DNA of 64,000 nt, from contig NZ_JALHLP010000013.1 of NCBI RefSeq assembly GCF_022844465.1, positions 60,528-124,527 of the forward strand, in the 5' to 3' direction. The first letter of the stretch is position 1. Each line of letters starts with the position of its first letter. Under the pieces are notes generated by a model. It worked only from the letters and a program-made list of their open reading frames with translations, ran no database searches and was not told the DNA's origin. This DNA is from Bradyrhizobium sp. GTDB lineage: Bacteria > Pseudomonadota > Alphaproteobacteria > Rhizobiales > Xanthobacteraceae. This document shows positions 1 to 9,048 of this stretch, piece after piece. Made by a program: the position numbers and the translations under genes.

Positions 1-1
1 G

Positions 2-373
2 CCGTTCTTCGCCATTTCGCTGATGGCGGGCCTGCAGACCATCAGCCCTGACCTTGGTGAGGCCGCCGCCATCGACGGCGCCAAGCCGTTGCAGCGGTTC
101 TGGTACATTACCTGGCCGCTGCTGATGCCTGTGACCATGGTCGTTGTGCTGTTCTCGGTGATCCAGACCTTCTCCGACTTCCAGATCGTCTATGTCATGA
201 CTGGCGGCGGCCCGGCCAATGCCACTCACCTGTTCGCGACCTATGCCTACCAGCTCGGCATCGGCACCGGCCTGCTCAGTCAGGGCGCCGCCGTCTCGCT
301 CGCCATGTTCCCGCTGCTGTTTGCCATTGTAATCTTCCAGTTGATGTACATTCGCAGGGTGGAGACACGGTGA
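2..373 (+). CDS. sugar ABC transporter permease, first subunit (5' end outside window)
   Basis: This is the C-terminal part of an inner-membrane permease of the MalF/UgpA type; the reading frame is open to the left edge, so the start lies outside the window. The cytoplasmic EAA loop that contacts the ATPase is visible (EAAAIDGAKPLQRFW), followed by two hydrophobic segments. It precedes a MalG-type permease and a MalK/UgpC-type ATPase, so the three form one importer. The substrate-binding protein would be expected upstream and is not seen. The substrate is not readable from the permease; the downstream genes suggest a sugar or sugar acid. Confidence 0.9.
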   Translation, partial: PFFAISLMAGLQTISPDLGEAAAIDGAKPLQRFWYITWPLLMPVTMVVVLFSVIQTFSDFQIVYVMTGGGPANATHLFATYAYQLGIGTGLLSQGAAVSLAMFPLLFAIVIFQLMYIRRVETR

Positions 374-428
374 TGAGCAATCGCTTCGCCGCTCCACCGC
401 TGTCATCCAGGGCCCCGGAGTCCCACTT

Positions 429-1280
429 ATGATCGAAGGTGCAATCTGGCGCCGGTGGGTGTTCTTTCGCCTGCCGATGGCGATCTTCCTGATCTTCCTG
501 CTGTTCCCTTTCTACTGGATGATCATCACGACATTCCGGCCCGATGGTGAGCTCTACATTCCCTGGTACCGGGCCAACTACAAACCGTTCTGGACCTGGA
601 ATCCGACCACGGCGCATCTGAAGTACCTGTTCGGCGAAACCACTTTCGCGATCTGGATGTGGAACACCACCTTCATTGCGGTTGTTGCCACCGCCATCTC
701 GCTGTTCTGCGGCGTGCTCGCCGGCTACGCGCTGTCTCGGCTGAACTTCAGGGGCGCGGCGCTGCTCGGTACCACCATCTTCGTCACCTATCTGGTGCCG
801 CAGACGCTGCTGTTCATTCCGCTGTCCGAGATCATCCGCGCCTACAGCCTCGGCGACACGCCCTGGTCGCTGATCCTGAGCTACCCGACTTTCCTGATCC
901 CGTTCTGCACCTGGCTGATGATGGGCTACTTCAAGTCCGTTCCGAAGGAGCTGGAGGAGTGCGCGCGTATCGACGGCGCCACACGCTGGCAGGCGATGCT
1001 GTACATCATCATCCCCGTAGCGGTGCCAGGCATCCTGTCCGCCATGATCTTCGCGTTTACGCTCAGCTGGAACGAGTTCATCTACGCCCTCGTGTTCCTG
1101 TCGAGCCCGGAGCAGAAGACCGTACCCGTCGGCGTGATCTCGGAACTCGTGCGCGGCGACGTGTTCTTCTGGGGACCGCTGATGGCCGGGGCGTTGTTCG
1201 GCTCGATTCCGGTCGCCATTGCCTACTCGTTCTTCGTCGAACAATACGTTTCCGGCGTGACCGGGAGCGTCAAGGGTTAG
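429..1280 (+). CDS. carbohydrate ABC transporter permease, second subunit (MalG-like)
   Basis: A 283-residue inner-membrane permease with about six hydrophobic segments, the usual size for the MalG/UgpE/LacG family. The EAA loop is present near residue 175 (ELEECARIDGATRW), where the ATPase docks. The first segment begins close to the N terminus, which supports ATG 429. It lies 55 bases after the first permease and 75 bases before the ATPase gene on the same strand, so it is probably co-transcribed as one carbohydrate importer. Confidence 0.93.
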   Translation: MIEGAIWRRWVFFRLPMAIFLIFLLFPFYWMIITTFRPDGELYIPWYRANYKPFWTWNPTTAHLKYLFGETTFAIWMWNTTFIAVVATAISLFCGVLAGYALSRLNFRGAALLGTTIFVTYLVPQTLLFIPLSEIIRAYSLGDTPWSLILSYPTFLIPFCTWLMMGYFKSVPKELEECARIDGATRWQAMLYIIIPVAVPGILSAMIFAFTLSWNEFIYALVFLSSPEQKTVPVGVISELVRGDVFFWGPLMAGALFGSIPVAIAYSFFVEQYVSGVTGSVKG

Positions 1281-1355
1281 CGCATTAAGTGCCATGCCAG
1301 CGGGGCAATCCACCAAGGCACAACAAAACGGGACGACTGGGGACAGAGAGCGGCA

Positions 1356-2447
1356 ATGTCAAATGTAACGATCCGTCATGTACACAAGCACTACGCCGAT
1401 TTTCATGCGGTGAAGGGTATCTCGCTCGAGATCAAGGACAAGGAGTTCGTCGTGCTCGTCGGCCCGTCGGGCTGCGGCAAGACCACCACCTTGCGCATGG
1501 TCGCGGGGCTCGAGACGATCACCGAGGGCGACATCATGATCGGCAACAAGATCGTCAACGAGTTGCCGCCCATGGATCGTGACATCGCCATGGTGTTCCA
1601 GAACTACGCGCTCTATCCGCACATGACGATCTACGACAACATGGCCTTCGGCCTGAAGATGAGGAAATTTGACAAGGCGGAGATCGCCAAACGGGTCAAC
1701 AACGCCGCCGATATCCTCGATATCAAGGAGCATCTCAGCCGCAAGCCCCGCATGCTGTCGGGTGGGCAACGCCAGCGCGTCGCGCTCGGTCGCGCCATCG
1801 TGCGCAATCCGAAAGTCTTCCTGTTCGACGAGCCGCTGTCCAATCTTGACGCCAAGCTGCGGGTCCAGATGCGCGTGGAGCTCAAGAAGTTGCACCAACG
1901 CCTTGCCACGACCTCGATCTATGTGACCCACGACCAGGTCGAGGCGATGACGCTGGGCGACAGGGTCGTCGTGATGAAAGATGGCCTGATCCAACAGGTG
2001 GGCGAGCCGCTCGAACTCTACAACAACCCGGCCAACAAATACGTCGCCGGGTTCATCGGATCTCCGGCGATGAATTTCGCCGAGACGGTGATCGAGCAGG
2101 TCGGGAACGCGGTCTACGCCACCAACCCGACCATGAAGATTCGCGTGCCCGAGCAGATCGCGGCGCGCATGGGGCCGCACAAGGGCAAGCCCGCGACGCT
2201 CGGCATCCGGCCCGAAGACCTGCACATGGCCACCGGCGCCGACCCGGAAGAACTCTCGTTCGATGCGGTGGTGGAGGTCGCCGAGCAGCTCGGCTCCGAG
2301 ATCATTCTCGACCTGAAAGCCGGCGGCGGCGCGATGGTCGCCAGCGTCGAGCCGACCGTCAAGGTGAAGCCGCAGCAGAAGATTCGCCTCGGCATCAACC
2401 CGAGGGGACTTCGGTTCTTCGACGCAGCGACCGAGGCGGCCATTTGA
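1356..2447 (+). CDS. ugpC: sugar ABC transporter ATP-binding protein (MalK/UgpC type)
   Basis: A 363-residue cytoplasmic ATPase that powers the two preceding permeases. Walker A is GPSGCGKTT at residues 36-44, the Q-loop glutamine is at 82, the signature LSGGQ is at 134-138 and Walker B FLFDEP is at 155-160. The C-terminal part, from about residue 240, is the TOBE/regulatory domain typical of MalK and UgpC, and the length fits. The symbol is a family-level label; the true substrate is unknown. Confidence 0.92.
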   Translation: MSNVTIRHVHKHYADFHAVKGISLEIKDKEFVVLVGPSGCGKTTTLRMVAGLETITEGDIMIGNKIVNELPPMDRDIAMVFQNYALYPHMTIYDNMAFGLKMRKFDKAEIAKRVNNAADILDIKEHLSRKPRMLSGGQRQRVALGRAIVRNPKVFLFDEPLSNLDAKLRVQMRVELKKLHQRLATTSIYVTHDQVEAMTLGDRVVVMKDGLIQQVGEPLELYNNPANKYVAGFIGSPAMNFAETVIEQVGNAVYATNPTMKIRVPEQIAARMGPHKGKPATLGIRPEDLHMATGADPEELSFDAVVEVAEQLGSEIILDLKAGGGAMVASVEPTVKVKPQQKIRLGINPRGLRFFDAATEAAI

Positions 2448-2505
2448 TCGCCGCAGGCGGTGCCCGGACGACCGGCGGAGAGCAAGGAAAAGGAGGAGTT
2501 GGGTC

Positions 2506-3492
2506 TTGCACATTCTGATTCTCGGCGCCGCCGGCATGGTCGGCCGCAAGCTGACCGAACGACTGCTGCGCGACGGCCGCCTCGGCAAGCACGAGATCAC
2601 CCGCCTGACGCTGCAGGACGTGGTGGCTCCCGCCAAACCCGCCAAGGCGTCGATCCCGATCCAGGTGGTGGCTTCCGATATCGCGGATGCTGGCGCTGCC
2701 GCGCCGCTGATTGCGCATCGGCCCGAAGTGATCTTCCATCTCGCCGCGATCGTTTCCGGCGAGGCCGAGGCCGAGTTCGACAAGGGCTACCGGATCAATC
2801 TCGACGGCACGCGATTTCTCATCGACGCCATCCGCAATGCCGGCGGCGGCTACAAGCCGCGGCTGGTGTTCACGTCATCGATTGCGGTGTTCGGCGCGCC
2901 GTTCCCGGAAAAGATCGGTGACGAATTCTTCCATACGCCGCTGACGAGCTACGGCACGCAGAAGATGATCTGCGAGCTCCTGATCAACGACTACACCCGC
3001 AAGGGCATGCTCGACGGGATCAGCATCCGCCTGCCGACGATCTGTGTGCGCCCAGGCAAGCCGAACAAGGCGGCTTCCGGCTTCTTCTCCAACATCATCC
3101 GCGAGCCGCTCGCGGGCGAAGAAGCGGTGCTGCCGGTGTCCGAGGACGTGCGGCACTGGCACGCCTCGCCGAAATCGGCGGTAGGTTTCCTGATCCACGC
3201 CGGCACCATGGACCTCAATTCGATCGGGCCGCGGCGCAATCTGAGCATGCCCGGAATGTCCGTGACCGTCGGCGAACAGATCGCGGCCCTCGATCGCGTC
3301 GCCGGCAAGAACGTCACCGTGCGCATCAGGCGGCTTCCCGATCCCACCATCATCGGCATCGTCAGCGGCTGGCCACGGGATTTCGTCACCGACCGCGCGC
3401 TCAAGCTCGGCTTCACGACCGCCGAGCAGACCTTCGACGACATCATCCGGATTCACATCGAGGATGAACTCGGCGGCAAGTTCGCAAGCTGA
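2506..3492 (+). CDS. denD: NAD-dependent epimerase/dehydrogenase, D-erythronate dehydrogenase-like (DenD)
   Basis: A 328-residue extended short-chain dehydrogenase. The Rossmann motif GAAGMVG is at residues 7-13 and the catalytic Tyr/Lys pair is Y149 and K153 (SYGTQK). The whole sequence resembles DenD, which oxidises D-erythronate at C2 in four-carbon acid catabolism. The start is a TTG: a strong AGGAGG at 2491-2496 lies nine bases upstream and the Rossmann strand begins at residue 2. It sits between a sugar importer and KDG kinase, so a sugar-acid substrate is likely, but the exact one is inferred. Confidence 0.82.
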   Translation: MHILILGAAGMVGRKLTERLLRDGRLGKHEITRLTLQDVVAPAKPAKASIPIQVVASDIADAGAAAPLIAHRPEVIFHLAAIVSGEAEAEFDKGYRINLDGTRFLIDAIRNAGGGYKPRLVFTSSIAVFGAPFPEKIGDEFFHTPLTSYGTQKMICELLINDYTRKGMLDGISIRLPTICVRPGKPNKAASGFFSNIIREPLAGEEAVLPVSEDVRHWHASPKSAVGFLIHAGTMDLNSIGPRRNLSMPGMSVTVGEQIAALDRVAGKNVTVRIRRLPDPTIIGIVSGWPRDFVTDRALKLGFTTAEQTFDDIIRIHIEDELGGKFAS

Positions 3493-3526
3493 GGCGACTT
3501 TCACGCTACTTCGTGCGGACGCGGCC

Positions 3527-4471
3527 ATGACTCCTGTAGCCTGCATCGGCGAGTGCATGATCGAGCTGAAGCAGGCGGAAGGCGGCCTGTTCTCGCGCGG
3601 CTACGGCGGCGATACGCTCAACACCGCCGTCTATCTCGCCCGTCTCGGCGCCGGGGTCGATTACCTCACCGCACTTGGCGACGACGCCCTCAGCGCCGAG
3701 ATGATCGCCGGCTGGGCGGCGGAAGGGGTTGGGACGACGCGGGTGTTGCGCCTGCCGGGCAAGCTGCCGGGCCTCTACATGATCCAGACCGACGGCCGCG
3801 GTGAGCGGCGCTTCTTCCACTGGCGCGACAGCGCCGCCGCCCGCCGCCTGATGGACTTGCCGGAGACCGCGGCCATTCTGGAGTCGCTGGCGGATTATCG
3901 CGTCGTCTATCTCTCGGCGATCACGCTCTCGCTCTATGGCGGGGAGGGACAAGCGCGGCTGTTTGCGGCGCTTGGACGCGCACGAAAAGCCGGGGCGCGG
4001 TTTGCGTTCGACACCAATTTCCGCGCCCGCGGCTGGCCTGATCCAGCGCTTGCGCGGGCGGTGTTTCGGGAGGCTTTCGAGGCCGCCGATATCGTTCTGG
4101 CCTCGACGGAGGATCTGTTGCCGCTCTATCCCGGCGAAAGCGAGGAAGCGCTGCTGGCGCGCATCCCGGCCGCGGAGGTGGTTCTGAAACTGGCCGAGCC
4201 CGCGAGCATCCTGCGCCTTGGGAGCGCCGCGCACCGGATCAGGGCCGAGCCGGTGCAAGCGCCAGTCGTCGATACCACCGCGGCCGGCGACAGCTTTGCC
4301 GCGGCTTATCTCGCGGCGCGGCTGGCGGGTGCGGACCCCGAGCGCGCCGCGCGCGCCGGCCACCGCCTGGCCGGCGTCGTGGTCTGTTATCCCGGCGCCA
4401 TCATCCCGCGCGCGGCGATGCCGGCGAACCTGTTCTCAGGCCCCGAAACCCTATGCAAGGCGTCGCCATGA
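3527..4471 (+). CDS. kdgK: PfkB-family carbohydrate kinase, probable 2-keto-3-deoxygluconate kinase
   Basis: A 314-residue ribokinase-fold sugar kinase. The C-terminal PfkB signature TTAAGD lies at about residues 250-255, with the catalytic base at about D255, and the N terminus carries the substrate-binding GGDTLNTA stretch. The adjacent aldolase makes 2-keto-3-deoxygluconate the likely substrate, giving KDPG. The frame is open further upstream, into denD, but ATG 3527 (MTPVACIGE) places the first beta strand correctly and avoids the overlap. It ends in an ATGA overlap with the aldolase gene. Confidence 0.85.
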   Translation: MTPVACIGECMIELKQAEGGLFSRGYGGDTLNTAVYLARLGAGVDYLTALGDDALSAEMIAGWAAEGVGTTRVLRLPGKLPGLYMIQTDGRGERRFFHWRDSAAARRLMDLPETAAILESLADYRVVYLSAITLSLYGGEGQARLFAALGRARKAGARFAFDTNFRARGWPDPALARAVFREAFEAADIVLASTEDLLPLYPGESEEALLARIPAAEVVLKLAEPASILRLGSAAHRIRAEPVQAPVVDTTAAGDSFAAAYLAARLAGADPERAARAGHRLAGVVVCYPGAIIPRAAMPANLFSGPETLCKASP

Positions 4472-5118
4472 CTGCAGCCGTACGGCAGGAGAAGCTCGCC
4501 GCCATCTTCAAGTCCGCCGTGGTCATCCCGGTGCTGACCATCGAACGGTTGGAAGACGCGGTGCCGCTGGCGCGGGCGCTGGTTGCCGGCGGCGTGCGCG
4601 TGCTGGAAGTTACCCTGCGGACGCCGGTGGCCATCGAGGCCGCCAAGGCCATGATGGCGGAGGTGCCGGAGGCCGTCGTCGGCATCGGCACGATCCTGAA
4701 CGCGGACGATCTCGCGCGTGCCCGGGCGCTCGGCGCCCAATTCGGCATCAGCCCGGGCGCGACCCCGGAACTGCTGCAGGCCGCAGCGGCCGGCGATCTG
4801 CCGTTCGCGCCGGGGATCGCCACCGCTTCCGAATTGATGCAGGCGCTGGCGCATGGCTTCGACCTCGTCAAATTCTTCCCGGCGGAGCCGTCCGGCGGCA
4901 TCAAGGCGCTGCGGGCGTTGGCCGGACCATTCCCGAATATCCGCGTCTGCCCGACCGGGGGCATCGGCGAGGCCAATGCGGCGTCCTGGCTGGCCGATCC
5001 TAACGTGGTGGCGGTCGGCGGTTCCTGGCTCTGCCCGGCGGCGGCTATCCGCTCCGGTAACTGGGCCGGCATAACCGCCATGTGCGCGCGGGCGATCAAA
5101 TCGCTGAAACCGGCGTGA
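4468..5118 (+). CDS. eda: KDPG/KHG aldolase
   Basis: A 216-residue class I aldolase that splits 2-keto-3-deoxy-6-phosphogluconate into pyruvate and glyceraldehyde 3-phosphate, the last step of the Entner-Doudoroff route. The Schiff-base lysine is K135 (FDLVKFFPAE) and the catalytic glutamate is E47 (VLEVTLRT), matching the family. ATG 4468 overlaps the kdgK stop codon as ATGA, which indicates translational coupling; an in-frame ATG at 4453 is possible but less likely. Together with the preceding genes it completes conversion of an imported sugar acid to central intermediates. Confidence 0.9.
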   Translation: MTAAVRQEKLAAIFKSAVVIPVLTIERLEDAVPLARALVAGGVRVLEVTLRTPVAIEAAKAMMAEVPEAVVGIGTILNADDLARARALGAQFGISPGATPELLQAAAAGDLPFAPGIATASELMQALAHGFDLVKFFPAEPSGGIKALRALAGPFPNIRVCPTGGIGEANAASWLADPNVVAVGGSWLCPAAAIRSGNWAGITAMCARAIKSLKPA

Positions 5119-5173
5119 AGTCTGTTTGCCAATAGGATACAAAGTCCCGCGAACCGAAACAGGGAGAACGACC

Positions 5174-6343
5174 ATGACAGCCAGCATCGTCGGATGGGCG
5201 CACACGCCGTTCGGCAAGTTCGACGCGGAAACCGTCGAGAGCCTCGTGGTCAAGGTGGCGACCGACGCGCTCACCGATGCCGGCATTTCCGCGGCAGACG
5301 TCGACGAGATCGTGCTCGGTCATTTCAACGCCGGTTTCTCGCCGCAGGATTTCACGGCGTCCCTCGTGTTGCAGGCCGACCCGAAGCTGCGCTTCAAGCC
5401 GGCCACGCGGGTCGAGAACGCCTGCGCCACCGGTTCCGCGGCCGTGCACCAGGGCATCCGGGCGATCGAGGCGGGGGCCGCCAAGATCGTGCTGGTGGTC
5501 GGCGTCGAGCAGATGACGCGGACGCCCTCGGCCGATATCGGCCGCTACCTCTTGAAGGCTTCGTATCTGCCCGAGGACGGCGAGACGGTCGGCGGCTTCG
5601 CCGGCGTGTTCGGCAAGATCGCGCAAGGCTACTTCCAGAAATATGGCGACCAGTCGGATGCGCTGGCGATGATCGCGGCCAAGAACCACAGGAACGGCGT
5701 CGCCAACCCCTATGCGCAGATGCGCAAGGACTTTGGCTACGAGTTCTGCCGCTCCGAGAGCGAGAAGAACCCGTTCGTCGCCGGCCCGCTGAAGCGCACC
5801 GACTGCTCGCTGGTGTCCGATGGCGCGGCGGCCCTGGTGCTGACGGATTCGGAAACCGCCAGGACGATGGGCAAGGCGGTGAACTTCCGCGCCACCGCGC
5901 ATGCCCAGGACTTCCTGCCGATGTCGAAGCGCGACATCCTGCAGTTCGAAGGTTGCACGGTCGCGTGGCAACGCGCGTTGGCTCAGGCCGGGGTGCAGTT
6001 GTCGGATCTGTCGTTCGTCGAGACCCACGATTGTTTCACGGTCGCCGAATTGATCGAGTATGAGGCGATGGGCCTGACGCCGCGCGGGCAGGGCGCCCGA
6101 GCCATCAAGGAGGGCTGGACGCAGAAGGACGGCAAGCTGCCGGTCAATCCCTCCGGCGGCCTGAAGTCCAAGGGCCATCCGATCGGCGCCACCGGCGTCT
6201 CCATGCATGTGATGAGCGCGATGCAGCTCGTGGGCCAGGCGCCCGAGGGCATGCAGCTCAAGAACGCGAAGCTTGCGGGCATCTTCAACATGGGCGGCGC
6301 GGCGGTGGCGAATTATGTCTCGATCCTGGAACCCGCGAAGTAG
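5174..6343 (+). CDS. thiolase family protein (acetyl-CoA acetyltransferase)
   Basis: A 389-residue thiolase of the SCP2-like branch that cleaves 3-ketoacyl-CoA or condenses acyl-CoAs. The nucleophile is C84 (ENACATGSAA) and the C-terminal GGLKSKGHPIGATG holds the catalytic His. The C terminus is FNMGGAAVANY; the second cysteine of classical thiolases is not seen there. ATG 5174 is preferred over 5126 because AGGGAGAA precedes it and the protein then begins at the first thiolase strand. It opens a CoA-thioester cluster running to 10542. Confidence 0.88.
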   Translation: MTASIVGWAHTPFGKFDAETVESLVVKVATDALTDAGISAADVDEIVLGHFNAGFSPQDFTASLVLQADPKLRFKPATRVENACATGSAAVHQGIRAIEAGAAKIVLVVGVEQMTRTPSADIGRYLLKASYLPEDGETVGGFAGVFGKIAQGYFQKYGDQSDALAMIAAKNHRNGVANPYAQMRKDFGYEFCRSESEKNPFVAGPLKRTDCSLVSDGAAALVLTDSETARTMGKAVNFRATAHAQDFLPMSKRDILQFEGCTVAWQRALAQAGVQLSDLSFVETHDCFTVAELIEYEAMGLTPRGQGARAIKEGWTQKDGKLPVNPSGGLKSKGHPIGATGVSMHVMSAMQLVGQAPEGMQLKNAKLAGIFNMGGAAVANYVSILEPAK

Positions 6344-6517
6344 CCGAAGCCAGTCGCAAGGTTGATAAGGCGGGCGAGGGCGGATCGCACCTTTGCCCCA
6401 AGATCGCGCCATGCATACGCCCATACGCCGGACGAGCTTGATCTTACGGACTACCTGCCGTTACTAGACCCCAGAAGCAACAACGCGGTCGAAACGCCCG
6501 CTTGCCTGGGAGCAGCC

Positions 6518-7720
6518 ATGGGACCCCTTGAAGGCATCAAGGTCATCGACATGACGACCGTGCTGATGGGCCCCTACGCCACCCAGACGCTCGGCGACTA
6601 CGGCGCCGACATCATCAAGGTGGAATCGCTCGACGGCGACGTGACGCGCCAGATAGGGCCGACCCGCCATCCCGGCATGGGGCCGGTGTTCCTCAACACC
6701 AACCGCAACAAGCGCTCGATCTGCCTCGATCTGAAGAATCCCGCCGGGCGCGACGTCGTGCTGCGGCTGATCAAGTCCGCCGACGTGCTGGTCTACAATG
6801 TGCGCCCGCAGGCGATGGCGCGGCTGAACCTCGGTTATGACGTCGTATCGAAAATCAACCCGCGCCTGATCTATGCCGGCGTGTTCGGCTTCGGCCAGGA
6901 CGGGCCCTACGCGGCCAAGCCCGCCTATGACGATTTGATCCAGGGCGCGACCGCGTTGCCGGCGCTGATGGCGCAGACTGCCGATGGCGTGCCGCGCTAT
7001 GTCCCCAACGCCCTCGTCGACCGCATCGTCGGGCTGACGGCGGTGGGCGCCATCTGCGCCAGCCTGGTCGATCGCGCCCGCACCGGCCGCGGCCAGCGCG
7101 TCGATATCCCGATGTTCGAAACCATGGCCGGCTTCGTCATGGGCGATCACATGGGCGGCCTGACCTATGAGCCGCCGCTCGACAAGGGCGGCTATGCAAG
7201 GCACCTGTCGCCCGATCGGCGGCCCTACAAGACCGCCGACGGCTACATCTGCGTCATCGTCTACAACGACAAGCAGTGGCAGAACTTTTTCGCCGCCACC
7301 GCGCGCGACGATCTCCGCGGCAATCCCAAGTTTGCGACCTTCGCCGGTCGCGCCGCCAATATCGACACGGTCTATGCCGAACTGGCGCGTATCCTCGAAA
7401 CCCGGACCACCGCCGAATGGACCGATATCCTGGAGAAAGCCGACGTGCCTGTCATGCCGATGCATGATCTCGAGGGCCTGCTCGGCGATCCCCACATCGT
7501 CGCGACCGATTTCTTTCCCGTGGTCGATCATCCGACCGAGGGCCGGATTCGCAACATGCGGCCCGCGGCGCGGTTCTCGGAAACGCCGGTTGAAACCAGG
7601 CGGCTGGCGCCGCGTCTGAGCGAGCACAGCGCCGAAATCCTGCGCGAGGAAGGTTTCTCGCCGGACGAGATCGCGGCGCTGGTGCGCGATGGTGTCACCA
7701 AGGCCGTAGCCAGCACATAG
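6518..7720 (+). CDS. CaiB/BaiF family III CoA-transferase
   Basis: A 400-residue family III CoA-transferase that moves CoA between carboxylic acids through an enzyme-bound anhydride. The N-terminal GIKVIDMTTVLMGPY is the family start, and the catalytic aspartate is probably D138 in KPAYDDLIQG. ATG 6518 gives the canonical N terminus; the open frame before it, from 6362, has no family similarity. It is ten bases from the next acyl-CoA dehydrogenase gene, so the pair probably activates and then oxidises one acid. The acid cannot be named. Confidence 0.88.
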   Translation: MGPLEGIKVIDMTTVLMGPYATQTLGDYGADIIKVESLDGDVTRQIGPTRHPGMGPVFLNTNRNKRSICLDLKNPAGRDVVLRLIKSADVLVYNVRPQAMARLNLGYDVVSKINPRLIYAGVFGFGQDGPYAAKPAYDDLIQGATALPALMAQTADGVPRYVPNALVDRIVGLTAVGAICASLVDRARTGRGQRVDIPMFETMAGFVMGDHMGGLTYEPPLDKGGYARHLSPDRRPYKTADGYICVIVYNDKQWQNFFAATARDDLRGNPKFATFAGRAANIDTVYAELARILETRTTAEWTDILEKADVPVMPMHDLEGLLGDPHIVATDFFPVVDHPTEGRIRNMRPAARFSETPVETRRLAPRLSEHSAEILREEGFSPDEIAALVRDGVTKAVAST

Positions 7721-7730
7721 GACCGGACAT

Positions 7731-8897
7731 ATGGATTTTGCGCTGTCGGCCAACCAGGAATCGATCCGCGACGCGATCGAAAAGATCTGCGCGCGCTTCG
7801 ATGATGCCTACTGGCTGAAAAAGGACAGGGAGGGCGGCTACCCCGCCGACTTCCACCGCGCGCTGGCGGATGCCGGCTGGCTCGGCATCTGTATCCCCGA
7901 GCAATATGGCGGGTCGGGGCTGGGCATCACCGATGCGGCGATCATGATGCGAACCATCGCCGAATCCGGCGCCGGCATGTCCGGCGCCTCCGCCGTCCAC
8001 ATGAACGTGTTCGGGCTCAATCCGGTGGTGGTGTTCGGCACCACGGAACAGTGCACGCGGATGCTGCCGCCGATCATCGATGGCCGGGACAAGTCCTGTT
8101 TTGCGGTGACCGAACCCAATACCGGGCTCAACACCACGCAACTGAAAACCCGCGCGGTGCGCAAGGGTGACAAGTATCTCGTCAACGGCCAGAAGGTCTG
8201 GATTTCCACCGCGCAGGTCGCCAACAAGATCCTGCTGCTGGCGCGCACCACGGCGTTGGAAGAGGTGAAGAAGCCGACGCAGGGCCTCAGCCTGTTCTAT
8301 ACCGACTTCGACAAGAAGCGCGTCGCCGTCCACGAAATCGAGAAGATGGGCCGCAAGCCCGTCGATTCCAACGAATTGTTTTTCGAGAACTTCGAAATCC
8401 CGGTGGAGGATCGCCTTGGCGAGGAGGGCCGCGGTTTCGAATACATCCTGCACGGCATGAATCCCGAGCGTATCCTGATCGCGGCCGAAGCGGTCGGTCT
8501 CGGGCAGGTCGCGCTGTCGCGGGCCTCGGCCTATGCCAAGAGCCGGATCGTGTTCAACCGCCCGATCGGCATGAACCAGGGCATCCAGCATCCGCTGGCG
8601 AAGAACTGGATGGAGCTGGAAGCCGCCTGGCTGATGGTGCTCTCGGCCGGCTGGCAGTACGACCAGGGCATGCCATGCGGGCCGGCGGCCAATGCCGCCA
8701 AATATCTCGCCGCCGAAGCCGGCTTCCATGCCTGCGAGCAGGCGGTGATGACGCATGGCGGCTTCGGCTACGCCAAGGAATATCATGTCGAGCGCTATTT
8801 GCGGGAATCCCTGATTCCCCGGATCGCGCCGATCAGCCCGCAGCTCATTCTCAGCTTCATCGCCGAGAAGGTGCTGGGGCTGCCGAAGTCGTATTGA
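7731..8897 (+). CDS. acyl-CoA dehydrogenase family protein
   Basis: A 388-residue FAD flavoprotein that introduces an alpha-beta double bond into an acyl-CoA. The flavin-binding CFAVTEPNTG and the VNGQKVWIS segment near residue 145 are typical. The usual C-terminal catalytic motif around YEGT is replaced by RIAPISPQ, which suggests a subfamily with a different glutamate position or an unusual substrate. It is tightly linked to the CoA-transferase upstream. A palindromic repeat separates it from the next gene. Confidence 0.87.
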   Translation: MDFALSANQESIRDAIEKICARFDDAYWLKKDREGGYPADFHRALADAGWLGICIPEQYGGSGLGITDAAIMMRTIAESGAGMSGASAVHMNVFGLNPVVVFGTTEQCTRMLPPIIDGRDKSCFAVTEPNTGLNTTQLKTRAVRKGDKYLVNGQKVWISTAQVANKILLLARTTALEEVKKPTQGLSLFYTDFDKKRVAVHEIEKMGRKPVDSNELFFENFEIPVEDRLGEEGRGFEYILHGMNPERILIAAEAVGLGQVALSRASAYAKSRIVFNRPIGMNQGIQHPLAKNWMELEAAWLMVLSAGWQYDQGMPCGPAANAAKYLAAEAGFHACEQAVMTHGGFGYAKEYHVERYLRESLIPRIAPISPQLILSFIAEKVLGLPKSY

Positions 8898-8921
8898 GGT
8901 GGGCGCACGTTGTAGTTCGCA

Positions 8922-9022
8922 GTCATTCCGGGGCGCCGCGGAGCGGTGAACTACGATGCGCAATTGCGCACCTGAGAATCTCGAGATTCCGGGTTCGCGT
9001 CTTCGACGCGCCCCGGAATGAC
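8922..9022. repeat. intergenic palindromic repeat, family A copy 1
   Basis: The element begins GTCATTCCGGGGCG and ends CGCCCCGGAATGAC, so its ends are inverted repeats. The core holds AATCTCGAGATTCC. Four further copies occur at 23537, 35617, 46465 and 50939, all between genes. This copy carries extra sequence in its left half. It could fold as an RNA hairpin between the flanking genes. Confidence 0.85.
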
Positions 9023-9048
9023 GGGGAGAGGAGCGGGACGGAATCACC

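Noticed and set aside
8922..9022. CRISPR-like repeats
   Set aside because: The recurring palindromes are single, widely spaced and lie between unrelated genes, with no repeat-spacer alternation or cas genes.
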